Shown: positions 10,377-21,923, counted from the stretch's first letter. The stretch is 64,000 nucleotides of DNA from Polytrichum commune (GCA_950295325.1 OX485807.1:30971666-31035665), one strand, 5' to 3'. Program-made: numbers and translations. The notes: generated from the sequence alone by a model not told the origin.

Positions 10377-11349
10377 TGTCGCAACCCTTGCTAAGCCCCC
10401 TTGACAATCTTGCCAATTTTCAATTCTAGCAAAGGTTACGAGCGCTAACCATTCGCATTCCGCCATGCTAATGGTTAGCTCCTCCTACCCCGGACCATAT
10501 AGCTCATAGGAGGGAACCAACCCTCCTACTTTGCTTTCGGGACTCACCCCTTAATCGGTAGCCCATTCCTAGATGTGGACTTCCATCCATGGAAGTCCAA
10601 TCCCATGTTGATCATCGCGTTGCCGGAGCAACACTACAACAACCCGAACCATACTAGGCAACTATGGCCTCACAATAGGCCAAAGCCCATGGAGGCCTTG
10701 CCGTTCGGCCTCGGGTGGGTGAGGCCACACCACCTCACCCATATAAGCCTCTAGGACTCTACGCGGGGCCCCTACCCCACCGTCAACCAACCTCTTGTCT
10801 CTCTACCAAGAGTTGGGGCCAAGTGGACACTTTCCCTTAGCCGCTGGGCCTAGAAGCCCCCAGCAACTTCAGACCATCATAACTTCCTTGTATGATGTCT
10901 GATCATAACACTTGACCACTCCATCTTCATCTACGCTTCACGTAGATGCCGATGCACTCCTCACTTGCCCCATTCGGGCAAGTGGTGAGGAAGTTATGCC
11001 TGTTTGAACCTTTGCAGTCCCGGGAATCACTCCCAGGCACTGCTGTACCAGGGCGCTGTCCCGGGACAGCGCCCCACTCAAATGGCCATAACTCCTAGCT
11101 CACACCTCCGATTGAGGTGTTCTTGAGCTTTCTAGAATCACCACGCCATGAGCTACGCATAACTCATCGCCTTCCCCTTGTGCCTCCTAGTCTCCGTGGG
11201 TGGGAGGCGTTCCCAACGCCCGGGGCCGTCACCCACACTAGGATCACTTGGGCCCTCTCACCAACGGCGCCACAAGTCCCGGGTGTCACTCCGGGGTCCC
11301 CCTTGTGCCCATGGTGTTTCGGGCACTCCTCATGGAGAGGTGCGCGACA
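10377..11349 (-). repeat. element A 5' LTR
   Basis: 973-bp LTR bounded by TG..CA in inverted form, followed on its internal side by the PBS and on its outer side by the CACAC target duplication. A TATA-like site lies at the position equivalent to 3927-3935 of the solo copy. Perfect palindrome at 11051-11074. Confidence 0.93.
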
Positions 11350-11354
11350 CACAC

Positions 11355-12337
11355 GCTGCCATGCCTCCCAGTTGCAACCGCACCGCATGCACGGCGGCCA
11401 AGGACAGGCCCTAAACCCTATCCCCACATATGTTGTGCAACAGGTCCGTGGCATTCTCTGCCACGCAGCCGGTGGGCTTTGCCCCGACGGACCATTGCGG
11501 CCCGGAGTTGGCCGCAAGCAATCGCTTCTCGCCAAGAACCAGGCAGAACAACCTAAACTGCCCCACAGATAGCAAGGAGAGTGCTCCCACCCGCACACAG
11601 GAAAACTCCCTCCCCAACACACGCAAGTGCAAGCAAAGAGGAACCATGCACCACTCACCCGAACTGCAGCTCCCGAAGCTCAGTGTCAATCGCAGTCGAA
11701 GGCGTATCCTCCATGTCGCTCTGCACGGATCCGGCTGTCTGTGAGGAAAGAAAGCTCCGGGTGCGGTGCAGCAGACAGGCGGAGCGTCGGAGGCGAGGAG
11801 CCACGTGGTGGGATGAACAGGGGACCGGGCGGACTGGCAGGGTGTCATGGATGAATCTCCGGGCCGGATGTATGTCCGGTTTGGATGAATGTCCGGGGGC
11901 TCCGGCACGTCTCCACCCGGTGCGGGCCCCCGGCATGGACCCGGCTCCCGTAACGGAGCTCCCTCCTATCTGGCCCTGACATTCCGGGCCCTCTTGATTG
12001 TAGCACTGTCCCGGCCCAACACCACTTGGTGCGGCCAGGCCCTAAGACTGATAAGACTATGGTTTGTAATTGTTAAATTAACTTTACTGAGGCAAGTGGT
12101 ATAGGAGAGACTAGGTCACATGCTATCACTGTTGTCCGAATCTACTGTTAGGCTGTGTGGAATTTGTATCAGACAATTGTCATGGTATAACAAATGTAGA
12201 GTGTGAACCCTTTGAGTGGTCCACCACTCTGCGGGATCACTTTTAGTTAGAATGTTAGCATTAAAAGTTAGAATTGATAGGGAATTTAGGGAAAATTAGT
12301 TCATTTAGCATTTAGCCTAGAAGAAGGAAGGTCAAAA
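11355..12337. other. older host sequence flanking element A
   Basis: Unique-looking, GC-richer sequence continuous (across the two LTR insertions) with 4303-4334 and 1-3324. It contains the candidate first exon at 11659-11714. 11800-12050 has several short inverted CCGG-rich words and a near-palindrome ending CACCACTTGGTG, possibly a MITE end, but no second terminus was identified. Confidence 0.35.
11659..11714 (-). CDS. candidate first coding exon, host gene
   Basis: Minus-strand ATG at 11714-11712 begins a 19-codon open stretch (MEDTPSTAIDTELRELQFG) that ends at an excellent plant splice donor, TTCGG/GTGAGT, at 11659/11658. If real, the following intron would contain both element A and the 3325-4297 solo LTR, and the remaining exons would lie below 3324 on the same strand. 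The peptide is too short to identify. Support is the start/donor combination only. Confidence 0.35.
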
Positions 12338-14760
12338 TGAAACTAAGTAGTGCTAGAAGATAGCAAAGTAGAAAAAATGTGCTAGCTAGTAAAAACAACT
12401 AGCTAAGCAAATATTAGTAGATGCTAGTTATTAAGCAAATGTTAGTAGATGCTAGCTAAGCAAGTGTTAGTTTATTAGTTAGTGTGAGGCACACAAGACT
12501 ATTGGAGGTGTTTTACGTAAGAAGATAAAATCGGCGTGAAGAATTTTGAAGAAAAAAAGAAAGAGAGCAAGGGGGATACTTGCCCACTTGCCCCCTTGCC
12601 AACTCGATGGCGGAAAAATTAGAAAGATTTCTAAAGGTTTTTTGTCGGAGCCACCTCGGCGAGAGGGTGGCAACCTCAACCGGGAAAACCCCCGAGCCAA
12701 AATTTCGGGAAAGGGTTTGAAAAATGGATCCGGTGGAGGAGGGGTCCAACCCTTTTGTGAGAGGGTTTAAAAACCCCTCCTTCCACCTTGTAGCTCTCTC
12801 TCTTTCTCTAGTTTTTGGGCGAAGCCTTGCTTCAATGTAGTTAGGAAAAAATCCTTTAGCATGTATTCTCAATGGTCTAAAAGAAAGGCTTGAGAACCTC
12901 CTCTACTCTCTCTCTCCTAGTTAGGTTGTGTGTTTATTAACACACCAACAAAATTATTCCTTCTTTTGTAGAGGTAGGTTGGATGGTAGAATTTTGAGTA
13001 GAGGCATTATAGACCTCATCTGCCAATGCCCTGAAGGCTTAGTTCAAAAGCTAGAACAAGATACTTATCATTTTTCTCTTAGAGAGATTTCATATAGCTA
13101 TCCATAGCCGTTTCCCATTTGTGATTTGGTTGAGATGACAATTAGTTATGGATTTTCAAAGATGGAGTAGAAAAACTGGGTGGTCTTGTGGGTAGCGGCT
13201 GCTGGATCAGACCTGCGAGCCCAATAGGAATTTTAATTCCAAGAAATTATATTTTTCCCAAGTAGAACTTTTGTGTAGCTTTCCAAAATGGCTTAGAACA
13301 TTTGATTTGAGCATAATTTGAATTAGATATGAATTGTGCAAGATGGGACACATAGTTTGAGAACTTTTGGTTGACTGCTGCATTACAGAGGACCTGCTGG
13401 GTTCACTTCGGCTTACCTTTCTAATCACATATTTTTATCAAATACATCTTTTTAATATCTCTCCAGGGTCATATAGAACGTTTGATTTGACTAAGATTTG
13501 AATTAGATATGAATTGTTGAAGGCGAGATACATAGTTTAAGCCTTCTTGATTGACTGCTGTGTTACAAGGAGTCCGCTGAATTTCTATTAGCTTAACCTG
13601 CTGATGTCATAATTTTTCTAGTTAGAGCTTGTTCATAGCTTTCCAATGGTATAAGGAAAGCCTAGATCCAAGTAGTAAGGAATGTGCTATGAATTTTTGA
13701 AGTTAGAAGGTAGATAGGTGGGTTGGAAGGGTCGGTTGAATCGACCTCACACTTCCAACCCTCATAACTTTTGCATTTCTTATCCGATTAGAGTGATTTT
13801 TAGATCATTGGAAAGATAATTTGGTGCACTAAGTATAAATATTATGCTTAGGATTAAATTACAGGGCAGAATAACACTTTATATTTTAATTGTTAACTAA
13901 GGTACGCTTACTACCAAACTAGTTACAAAGAAGGAGGCAAGGTCGACGCTCGGAAAGTGGAGCAAGGAAGGAGGTAGCGGCTCGGCCTACATCAAGCCCA
14001 AATCAACCGAGGAAAATTGAGGTAAATTAACTAACCTTAAGCCTTCCATTTAGGATTGGAGGGAGCACGGCTAAGGTACGCATCTCTAAACCCACTCACC
14101 TATCTCGTAAGGTCAAGTGGCTTGACCACTTGACCGCCAAGGGAGTACCCAATTCCATTGTTTTCGGGGCCCTTGGTATGTTTTGTGGTAGTAGCTTCAT
14201 TTATTAGCAAGTTTCGTGTGTGGTAAGTCGGATTAATCACCGACACGACCACTCTGAATGTTGTTGGTGGAAAGGTGGGGTTAATGACCCGCGAATCCAC
14301 TATTATGTTGTTGGCCCCATAGATTGGGAGTAATGGCCCCAATTTATGAAGATTGCGCAACAGGTTGAACCTACAGGTCGCCCATCACCCTGGTCCCATT
14401 GAGTTGCATTTCGTGGTCTATCCAGTGTAAACACATTTAACAATCAAAACATACAAAATAAATCGTAAACTCTTGTTGGCAAGAGACCCGAGGTAAGGGG
14501 TGATGCCTAATATGTTAATGTAGTAAGTTAGGACGTGCAAACAAAAGTAAGTAATTAAGAAGGAATTTGTGTGAAGGGTGGGACTTAGGCCAAGTTCCCC
14601 CGCTTAGAAAACTAAATAAAACTAAATAAAAAAATAAGAAGAATTGAATGGTCCATCAAATTGTCGTTATTCCGTTCGTTGAGTTAGGGTGGTATGAGTC
14701 ACACCCGGTTGGGTGTATTAGAACCATCCCAATTCACAAATTAGGATTGCCTTGGTTTCA
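12338..14760 (+). mobile_element. candidate LTR of an additional retrotransposon family
   Basis: The segment starts TGAAACTAAG and ends CTTGGTTTCA, imperfect inverted termini of the TG..CA type. It is followed after a 4-base spacer by TGGTGCGTCTGC (14765), matching the start of a PBS for tRNA-Gly(UCC); element B also has a 4-base spacer before a related PBS. A TATA-like TTTAAAAA near 12767 is followed by a CT-rich tract (12793-12815), as in many plant LTRs. No partner LTR is seen, so the element would be truncated. The call rests on these signals alone. Confidence 0.4.
13290..13590 (+). repeat. two diverged ~178-bp tandem units
   Basis: The segments starting AGAACATTTGATTTGAG (13297) and AGAACGTTTGATTTGAC (13475) align through GAATTAGATATGAATTG, ACATAGTTTGAG/TAAG and GACTGCTGC/GTG blocks. 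A weaker third unit may follow at 13640-13740. They lie inside the candidate LTR. Confidence 0.65.
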
Positions 14761-14764
14761 AGGC

Positions 14765-16160
14765 TGGTGCGTCTGCGCGTAGAATAGGTTGTAGGTTAAG
14801 GTTAGAACTAGATATGAAATTGGTTAGTGGAGTTTAAAGCCACACTAGTAAAAAACTAAGGCCTAACCTCCGGAAATACTACGACGCATATTTAATCTCC
14901 CTTAAAAATCTAACTACTCACGTTATACACCTATCATCCGGGTTCGGCTTGGGCGCCTGCAAATGCAGGCCACCTTCACCGAAGGGCTTGTGTGATACTT
15001 TTAGGCTCCCTCGAAAGGGGGTGGCCCAAAAGTACCACATAGAGGTAATATGTTCAGAACTTAGCATGCATGGAGTTGAGGACTCAGAATCACAGGTCAT
15101 TGTCTGTAAGTCTATGGCCTAGTCATATTGAGAGTGGATTATTACCTGGTTAAGCTACCTAACGGGGAACAGAGAGGAATTTGAGCATAATTACACTGAT
15201 CCATATGTCATATTAAAATCATAGATAAGAATTAACGTGTTACGGTAAGCTTATTGAGAAATCAGAGAATGAAATTTGTCACTGTGCACGAGAGTTGGGT
15301 TGAATCCAGGTAGAAGTCTATTGTCCTTGCTGTGTAAATGGAGAAACTGTTCTCTACTAATATTTCATGAAGGATGGAATGTTAAAGAGAAGAGACTATG
15401 GTCTGTGAAAGATTACATAGGAGGACGCAGGAGACCAAAGGTCTGGATTCTTACGACATTGGTACGTCTTAATATTCAATTGCGATCTGAAGTGAATCAA
15501 GGAACCTTTGGGAAATTCCCATTTTTATAATTGAATGTTTTAAACTTAATTGAGAATAAGGTAATGCATTAATGAATTGATTACTTTAACATTCAAGTGG
15601 CCCTGATCTATTGACTTGAAGAAAGATGCTATTGTCACTTTGGCCAAGACTCGGTACAGACTATGGTCGGACAGTATAACCTAAAATGAAATGATTAATC
15701 AAGGAGTTTCGACAATCCTGAAAGGATGACGGCACCGCCTATTTCAAGTTCAATTAAAAGGGATTAATTAAATGCCAGCTTATGGACAATATCAAAGTGC
15801 CCTCGACTTTGATAAGCAAGACTAAAATGGATTACTTCTGCAAATGACTATGGTCGATGGCGAGCCCTATGATTGCGCACCGCACTTGGTCCAATTAAAA
15901 TGAACTCACTGCCAGACTATTGACTGGGAAAGTAGAGTGAGGTGAGAGACTGTCACATTTGCATGCACTACTATGGAGTGATCTTTTAGGTGTTTTTATC
16001 CCCTGCCCGTAAACCAATTGTCATACCTAACTTGAAATAAAGTGTTATAACCTTGTGTTTTCCCTAATAAACCTTATCTAAGACACCTAGATGATATAGA
16101 AATCACCTTTTAAGTCTTCCCTGAGTGTTTCCCTGGGTTTTGTTTGTAACCAAAAAGCTA
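14765..16160. other. unassigned, possibly interior of a truncated retroelement
   Basis: Starts with the PBS-like site at 14765. An 84-codon plus-strand frame at 15276-15530 has no recognisable motif. No gag, protease or pol signature was seen on either strand. Confidence 0.3.
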
Positions 16161-16799
16161 ACTACAACTGCCTAGGTTTGAACATGCATTACTTCCTTAA
16201 TAATTACATGAATGAGGCAAGTGAAAGGTCCATCGGCATCTAGGCAAAGAATAGATGTCGATAGAGTTGTCGCTTAATGGCATCAGAGATCATAGGGAAG
16301 AAGTTATGATGGTCTAAAGCTGTTGGGGGCTTCCAGCCCTAGCAACTAAGGAAAAATGTCTACTTGGCCCCAACCCTTAGGAGATAGACAAAAAAATTCT
16401 TGACGGTGGGGTGGTGGCCCTGCTCAAAGTCCTAGAGGTTATATGGGTGTGGCGGCGTGGCCGGCCGAACGGTATGGCCTCCACGGTCATTGGCCCAACA
16501 TGGGGACATAGTTGCCTAGTATGGTTTGGGTTGTTGTAGTGTTGCTCCTGCAACGCGATGATCAACTTAAGATTGGATTTTCAAGGATAAAAGTCCACAT
16601 CTAAGCATTGGTTATCAATTAAAGGGAGAGTCCTGAATGCAAGAGTAGGAGGGTTGGTCTTCCACGTATGAGCCAAGGTGTCCGCGGTATGGGGAGCTAA
16701 CCATTCACATGGCGGATTGCAAAGGGTTAGCGCTCGTGACCTTTGTTAGAATTTGAAAATGGTCATGATAGGAAATGGGTGCTAACAAGAGTTGTGACA
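16160..16799 (+). mobile_element. old, 5'-truncated LTR of the A/C family
   Basis: The sequence aligns with the 3' two-thirds of the 3325-4297 LTR: AACTGCC..GGTT near its start, then GGTCCATCGGCATCTA, TTATGATGGTCT, CTTGGCCCCAACCCTTAG, TTGTTGTAGTGTTGCTCC, GCGATGATCAACTTA and the terminus AGAGTTGTGACA at 16799. Identity is much lower than among the young copies, with many substitutions and small indels. No PBS follows, so it is a fragment or solo LTR from an earlier burst. Confidence 0.88.
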
Positions 16800-17370
16800 T
16801 ATAAGGTAGTATGTGAACGTATCTGGGTTGTATAATAAGGCCGTAGTAGGCCTTGGTCTTAGCCATATGCCCCTTATATCTCCCCTCTCCTTAATACATC
16901 GTCGACCACTATTGCGGTGACTTTGAGATCCATTGACTATCTATGTCATCTCTCACACGTGAGGGGTTTTGAATCCGCGTTGATTCGGCTCAAAACTCTT
17001 CCGTCTAATCACTAACATAGTTCCATCAATTCCATCCTTATTTATTGCTCTTATGTATATTATGTACTTACATTTTAACTTTGTTTTTACATTTTAATTT
17101 TATCTTATACAGATGTTACCACTTGATTATAGATTCGTTTAGTACCTGTAATAAAAGATTATGATTCTTCTTGGTTGTCTTGTAAAAAATTATAAATGAA
17201 ATATTAAATAATACAATTATGACAAGAAAACTAATGAAATTTCAGAATATGATAGAAAACAAGAATGTAAGTGGTTTCAACAAATGGATGATTGACATGA
17301 AAGTATGACAAATGTATAAAATCAAATTCTAGCAAGCGCCTCAAAATCATTACAAGATTTTATTCCATCT
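16800..17370. other. unassigned AT-rich sequence
   Basis: No coding or repeat structure is evident apart from AT-rich simple stretches. It may include the left part of the Harbinger-type element that follows. Confidence 0.3.
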
Positions 17371-17560
17371 ATACAAACATCATGTCAAACAACTATAGAT
17401 ACAGTAGCAACAAATACTCAATCACAAGAGAAGATTTCAAATCTATTAAAACATGTTGTTGATAATTCTGGAGCTTTCCTTGCATCAATTCATCAATTTA
17501 CAAATTATTTGAAGAGCATGGATAAAAGTTATATTGTTTATCTAAATAAATTATAGATAT
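17370..17560 (+). pseudogene. possible second ORF (MYB/SANT-partner type) remnant of Harbinger element
   Basis: A plus-strand frame reads SCQTTIDTVATNTQSQEKIS then LLKHVVDNSGAFLASIHQFT and NYLKSMD before a stop, an alpha-helical tail convergent with the transposase remnant on the other strand. PIF/Harbinger elements carry a second, MYB-like ORF, and this could be its C-terminus; no MYB repeat is visible. Inference from position. Confidence 0.3.
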
Positions 17561-17689
17561 TATTCTATTGTATTAGTTTCACTATCGTTATTTGGATATG
17601 ATATGCTGTATTTATTTCATATTTGGTATTACCATAAATTCTTACCAGTAAATTATGTATCATTGTGATTTCACAAATAATGTTATTTG

Positions 17690-18981
17690 CCTCCTCATTT
17701 CCTCCCAATAATTTTTTTTACATCATTTACTTCATCTACAATTGGAGCATCTTCTCTATCTAGAGTTGTTTTTTTGAACAATTTCAACTTTTTTTGCCGC
17801 AATTTATTTCCATCTTGTATTTCCTCCTCACTAATTTTTCTAACTGATTTGTTTTATGTTTCTATAATTTATTCTTCTTCAATCCCCTTATTGTTTATAA
17901 TGCATAAATTTTACAAGACTACACATGTTGCTACAATATCTGGCATATTTCTCAAAGGTACCTCGAATCACTTCATTATCAGCCTCCATCTACCCTTCAA
18001 AATGGCTTTTCCACACACATTTTGGTTGAAGACCGGATAAAATTCCAATTTACTTCATTCCTAGATAATGCCGTATTTCCATCATTAAATTGACAATACA
18101 TCCAAGGCCTCACCGGATATGAGATATCTCCTATAAATTTACATGGCTAAAATTTCTCTCCTACACATGCTCGTTTGATCTTCGTAACCTGAAAAACAAT
18201 CTAATCGTGAAGAAATCTTGCCCATCTAAATTCATAATTTCATAACATACAATCTGGTCCGACAATTCTCTATAAAATTGTTGAATGGAATGACTTCCTA
18301 TAGTAATAGTCTTTTCCGCTGATAATTGGAGCTAAACAAAAATATGTAGCCCATTTATTGCCCTTATGATGTAAAACATATCATGTAATTGCTTGAATCT
18401 TAAATCTTAAATTCTAAATTGTGATTCATTTGAAGTTTGCATAAAAATTGGATGCAAATGCATCCTAATAACTCTACAAAATTTCCTTACAATGTACACT
18501 TATGAACTCCATACAAGTCTCCTATACTTTGCAGTTCATCTCCAGTATCCAACCTATACAATGACATTGCTACCCTCTCTTGCACCGGCACAATAACTCT
18601 AAAACGTGTAATATTTTGTTTTAAATATGGGCCCAACCTCTCACACAAAATCTGAATGTATTGTATTTTACTCGAGTTTGCTTCCTAAACTCTTTCTCCA
18701 TCCACGATCCCAACAACAAGCAATCTACAACTTCGTACATTTGTTCTTGACTCCATAGGCATCTCTCTCTATGCCCCATACTTTCATAAATTAAGCTCAA
18801 AGTTCCAAAATTCTCCCATTCTCCTTCCAAAAGCAATGTTTGAGTGTTCATAATATGATTTACAAGCTTGTACAAAAACATGTATAATCCTAAGAGCAAA
18901 ATAAAGCATCTCTTCCTCTCCTCCATTGCAACCATGCTTGTTGAAATTCAAGGTACTCAAAGAAACGTTTGAATACAACAT
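17690..18981 (-). pseudogene. PIF/Harbinger transposase (DDE_Tnp_4 type), decayed
   Basis: On the minus strand, 18935-18640 encodes EKEFRKQTRVKYNTFRF. After a one-base frame change follows LCERLGPYLKQN, VPVQERVAMSLYRLDTGDEL and IGDLYGVHKCTL, the helix-turn-helix block of Harbinger transposases (FRM..ETF..L...LGP.L, P...RVA..LYRLATG). Near 18005-17900 the C-terminal signature appears: KGRWRLIMK, EVPLRNMPDIVATCVVL and NLCIINNKGIEEE, as in F.RLKGRW..L...P...DIV..CCVLHN. The middle, with the catalytic Asp residues, is badly broken. Several frameshifts and stops make it non-functional. Terminal repeats were not identified. Confidence 0.8.
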
Positions 18982-19375
18982 TAAAAAACTTCATTCTTGT
19001 GATTTGTTCTTGCTATATTAAATATTCAAAATAGTGTGGAATGTTGGTAGATTAGCATGGGCCATCCCAATTGCACATATAAATGTACAAGTATCTTTGT
19101 GAAGTGGAAGTAGCATAGAATTTGGACCAAGAGATTGACATAAAGGGTCATAAACATGCCACTTAGAATTTATCCACATGCCATTGAAGCACCGGTAGAA
19201 TGTTTTGGGAGCCTTACAATTTGGAAGAGCTTGTCATAGACATGCTACATGGAATATATATCTAGGCACCATTACCGTAACACACCAATAGACGGGCTTT
19301 TTAAGCTCTCAATTCGGGAACACTTTCAAGTAAAGAACAACGATGAGTGAATAGCCTTTGTTGATAGAATATGAT

Positions 19376-19595
19376 TTCCCGCTACATCATTTATGGTATT
19401 TAGTGTCACATAACTAATACTCTTGAATTAATCTTTATTTGAGGTTAATTGTAGGTTACATTAATTGTCAACAAAGTTGACCTTTAGTGTAACCACATGA
19501 TGTCACTTTTTATTTGCATGTTCAACAATATTTTCTTGTAACGCAAAAACTATCATTTCAAACCTCCTCAATGTGTTACAGTAAATGTCATAATG
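19376..19595 (+). repeat. dispersed repeat, copy 1
   Basis: CTACATCATTTATGGTATTT, AGGTTACATT, TGTAACGCAA and CCTCAATGTG..ACAGTAAATGTCA blocks occur in the same order at 29417-29620 (CTTTATGGTATTTATTGTCAC ends and CCAATGTGCTACGTTAAATG). Identity is modest. The family is unknown; the hAT MITE at 19604 is inserted at its edge. Confidence 0.55.
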
Positions 19596-20169
19596 GAGAT
19601 AATCAGGGTTGTCTATCCCGACGTCATGACGTGTCGTGTCGTGATGGACCCCTCCGTCACGACACAATAAGGTCCACGTAGGGTCAACCTAGGGGGAAGC
19701 TAGTAGGGTGGGTAAAATACTTACCTTCTTGCCAAGGTGGCGTCTTATGTGGCAGAAAAGGCCGACGTGGACGTAGATATGCCTAGCGCCAGGCAAACCA
19801 TTTTGCCATTTTGTTTATCATTCTGTTAAAATCAAAGTAGTAAAATATGACTAAGGAGGGTGTGGGGCAGACGGGGGACGAGGGTGGGGCGGATGGGGGC
19901 GGATGGGGCGGGAACGGGGGCGGACGGGCGCTAGTAATTTTTTCCCCACTTTACCTCTACTTTGCTGACATGTCATCACACGTGGACATCTTACATCCTA
20001 CGTGTCCGAAATGGGGTAATGTAATTACACACAGAATTCGGTAAAATTCAAGTCCATCAGGATAAAGACAACATCCGACATAATGTCGTGACGGATACGT
20101 GTCGTGATGGCACGCCATTATGCCGAGATTAGCCTCCGTCACGACACAATAGACAACCCTGGAGATAAT
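19596..20169. mobile_element. hAT-type MITE with 8-bp target duplication
   Basis: The element 19604-20161 (558 bp) begins CAGGGTTGTCTAT and ends with its inverted copy ATAGACAACCCTG. Perfect 8-bp duplications GAGATAAT flank it (19596-19603, 20162-20169), diagnostic of hAT-superfamily transposition. Subterminal copies of GTCGTGATGG/CCGTCACGACAC occur in both orientations near both ends, plausible transposase-binding repeats. The interior has a G-rich stretch (19855-19925) and no coding capacity. Confidence 0.95.
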
Positions 20170-20227
20170 TTTGCACTTCAAAAAATTATTTATCTTGATA
20201 AACAATGTCATATTGACAATTATGAGA

Positions 20228-20557
20228 TCATAAGTCCACTTTGAACCTCCTGATCTCGGATACCCAACATAGTCCAACTTCTAAAAGGCTAAGATGATCA
20301 AACAAGTCCATGGGACCTCTATATTCCACCCATCGGTTACCAACTTTCTGCCCTTTCCTATAAACTCTACCGAGACACCAAGTTTTTGAAGGAGCTATGC
20401 CCCATTTCTTCATTGTTTGAGCCTCATGTGTGTTGAAGAACACAATAGCACAGTCACACTCAAGTTTCAGTAGAGTATCATGGTTGGCCTTGTCTTTTAC
20501 CTTTTCCTCCATGTAAATGATTCCGCTCCTAACCCTCGTTAGTTGATCCTTGGACAA
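20228..20557 (-). pseudogene. unidentified coding fragment, family X copy 1
   Basis: 109-codon minus-strand frame containing ECDCAIVFFNTHEAQTMKKW, then KTWCLGRVYRKGQKVGNRWV, EYRGPMDLFDHLSLLEVGLC and W. The block GRVYR...KVGN.W.EYR.P.DL.......V.LCW recurs in a second fragment at 22768-23040. I do not recognise the family; conserved Trp and basic residues suggest a small folded domain. The two copies diverge too much to be a recent duplication and are probably parts of a repeat-borne gene. Confidence 0.5.
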
Positions 20558-20559
20558 TG

Positions 20560-21380
20560 TGGGGTTTCCATTTAATTGACTAGCCAGAGTGCTTTCGTAA
20601 ATCTTAGACCCCTCTAGTTCTACATAAGGTAAATTAGCTTAGAAACTTTCTGAATGCCTTCCTGTTCATCAAGCACATCATCTAGTAAAACATGATGTGC
20701 AATTCACTTTGAAGGCCAGCCATCTCTTTACTACTACTAATCAACTGAAATTCTGACTTGCTTTCAACCACTAATAATGAGGAGCCTACACCTCCAAATG
20801 TAGTCTCTTCACTGTCTGCAAGTCCCACATCATTAGCTGAATGCAAAATATGATCAGAATCACAATCTTCTTTTCCATGGTTTCGAAAAGCTCATTTGCA
20901 ATTGTTTTCGTTTGGATCCAAGGCTCTGACCACAAACTCTTTGCAAGCACTTGAGTTAGTTTCATGCCTGACTGTGCGCATATATCTTGAGCTTCAATGA
21001 AGCCTGCATTTAAGGCTGAGACAAAAGCATCATCTCATCCTAGCCCATCATAGTTTCCTAGGTGAACTAATTGGCAAATCTGCATGAGTTTCTAGCTTTG
21101 TCCGAATGTGAGTCTGTTTTTTATGAGCCCGAGCAAACTGTGACCTAGTGTTCAATATTGAAGTCTTCAACACCTGTCAAATGTCATTTTGGCCATCTAT
21201 CTTTTTTCCTTTTCTTTTTTTGGCACTTCACAAAAATGTGCTTTGCAAAGTTTTCACCAGTCGTAGTGAAGGCCTCACCAAAAACATGTCACAAAATACA
21301 GTGGGTCTAATCTTCAAATAGAAACATAGTTGGACTCTAATCTTGGCACTCTAGCACACACTTCCAAATTCCAATAACTC
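20560..21380. other. unassigned sequence
   Basis: No gene signature was found. The sequence is moderately AT-rich with no repeated structure. It separates the family X fragment (minus) from the hAT remnant (plus). Confidence 0.3.
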
Positions 21381-21632
21381 TTGCAATTTCGACTCGGCAC
21401 TGACTGCAACTTTGGCTTGGCAAGCACAGCTATATGTGAACGTGGATTTTCCAAACAAAATTGGATGAAGAGTGATTGCAGAAGTAGATTAAAACTTAAA
21501 GCATTGGATGCATTGATGCGAGTGTCATTATGGGGTCTTCTGATGGAAAATGTGGATTGGGCTAGAATTTTTGACACTTGGAAATCAACCAAAAATTGGA
21601 GGGCTTTGCCTTTGGAGTTGGATGATGATTAA
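21381..21632 (+). pseudogene. hAT transposase C-terminal dimerisation domain remnant
   Basis: Plus-strand frame of about 80 codons: ASTAICERGFSKQNWMKSDC, then RSRLKLKALDALMRVSL and NVDWARIFDTWKSTKNWRAL before TAA. The pattern (S/T)A.CER.FS..N.(I/M)K......L....L..LM.(I/V)S is the hAT C-terminal dimerisation region. No BED finger or catalytic core precedes it in frame, so only the tail survives. It may be related to the source of the hAT MITE at 19604 but there is no evidence for that. Confidence 0.75.
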
Positions 21633-21923
21633 GTGCACTGTGTAGGGAATCTAAATAATTTTAGTGCATCATTTTAATGCATGTACTTCTTCAATATAGT
21701 GAGACATCATAATATTTTTATATACAATACAAAACGGCCAATATCAAGTTCTTTTTTGTGAATTGTTTCAAAAAAGTTTGAAAGTTTGAATGAAGTGTCA
21801 TTATTTTGAAGCCCTTCACATTGAAATGCATGTGCACACTTTAAACTTGAACATTGTTGTGGCACCTTAGGGTTGGCCTCAAACTTTATTATCCTAGCAA
21901 TTGCACCAACACTGTGAACTAAT

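Larger units (their letters stand above)
4335..11354 (-). mobile_element. element A: non-autonomous Ty3/gypsy (chromovirus-derived) LTR retrotransposon
   Basis: A complete element of 7010 bp (4340-11349) is flanked by the target duplication CACAC (4335-4339 and 11350-11354). Sense is the minus strand: the 5' LTR is 10377-11349 and the 3' LTR 4340-5311. The PBS follows the 5' LTR, and a G-rich PPT (GGTGGGGGTGAG, minus sense) abuts the 3' LTR. The interior encodes, in order, a gag-like region, a protease-region fragment, the C-terminal part of reverse transcriptase, a four-fold repeated RNase H start, integrase and a chromodomain remnant, all broken by stops and frameshifts. The palm of reverse transcriptase with its catalytic Asp pair is absent. 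The LTR pair differs by about one small indel, so insertion was recent. Confidence 0.93.
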
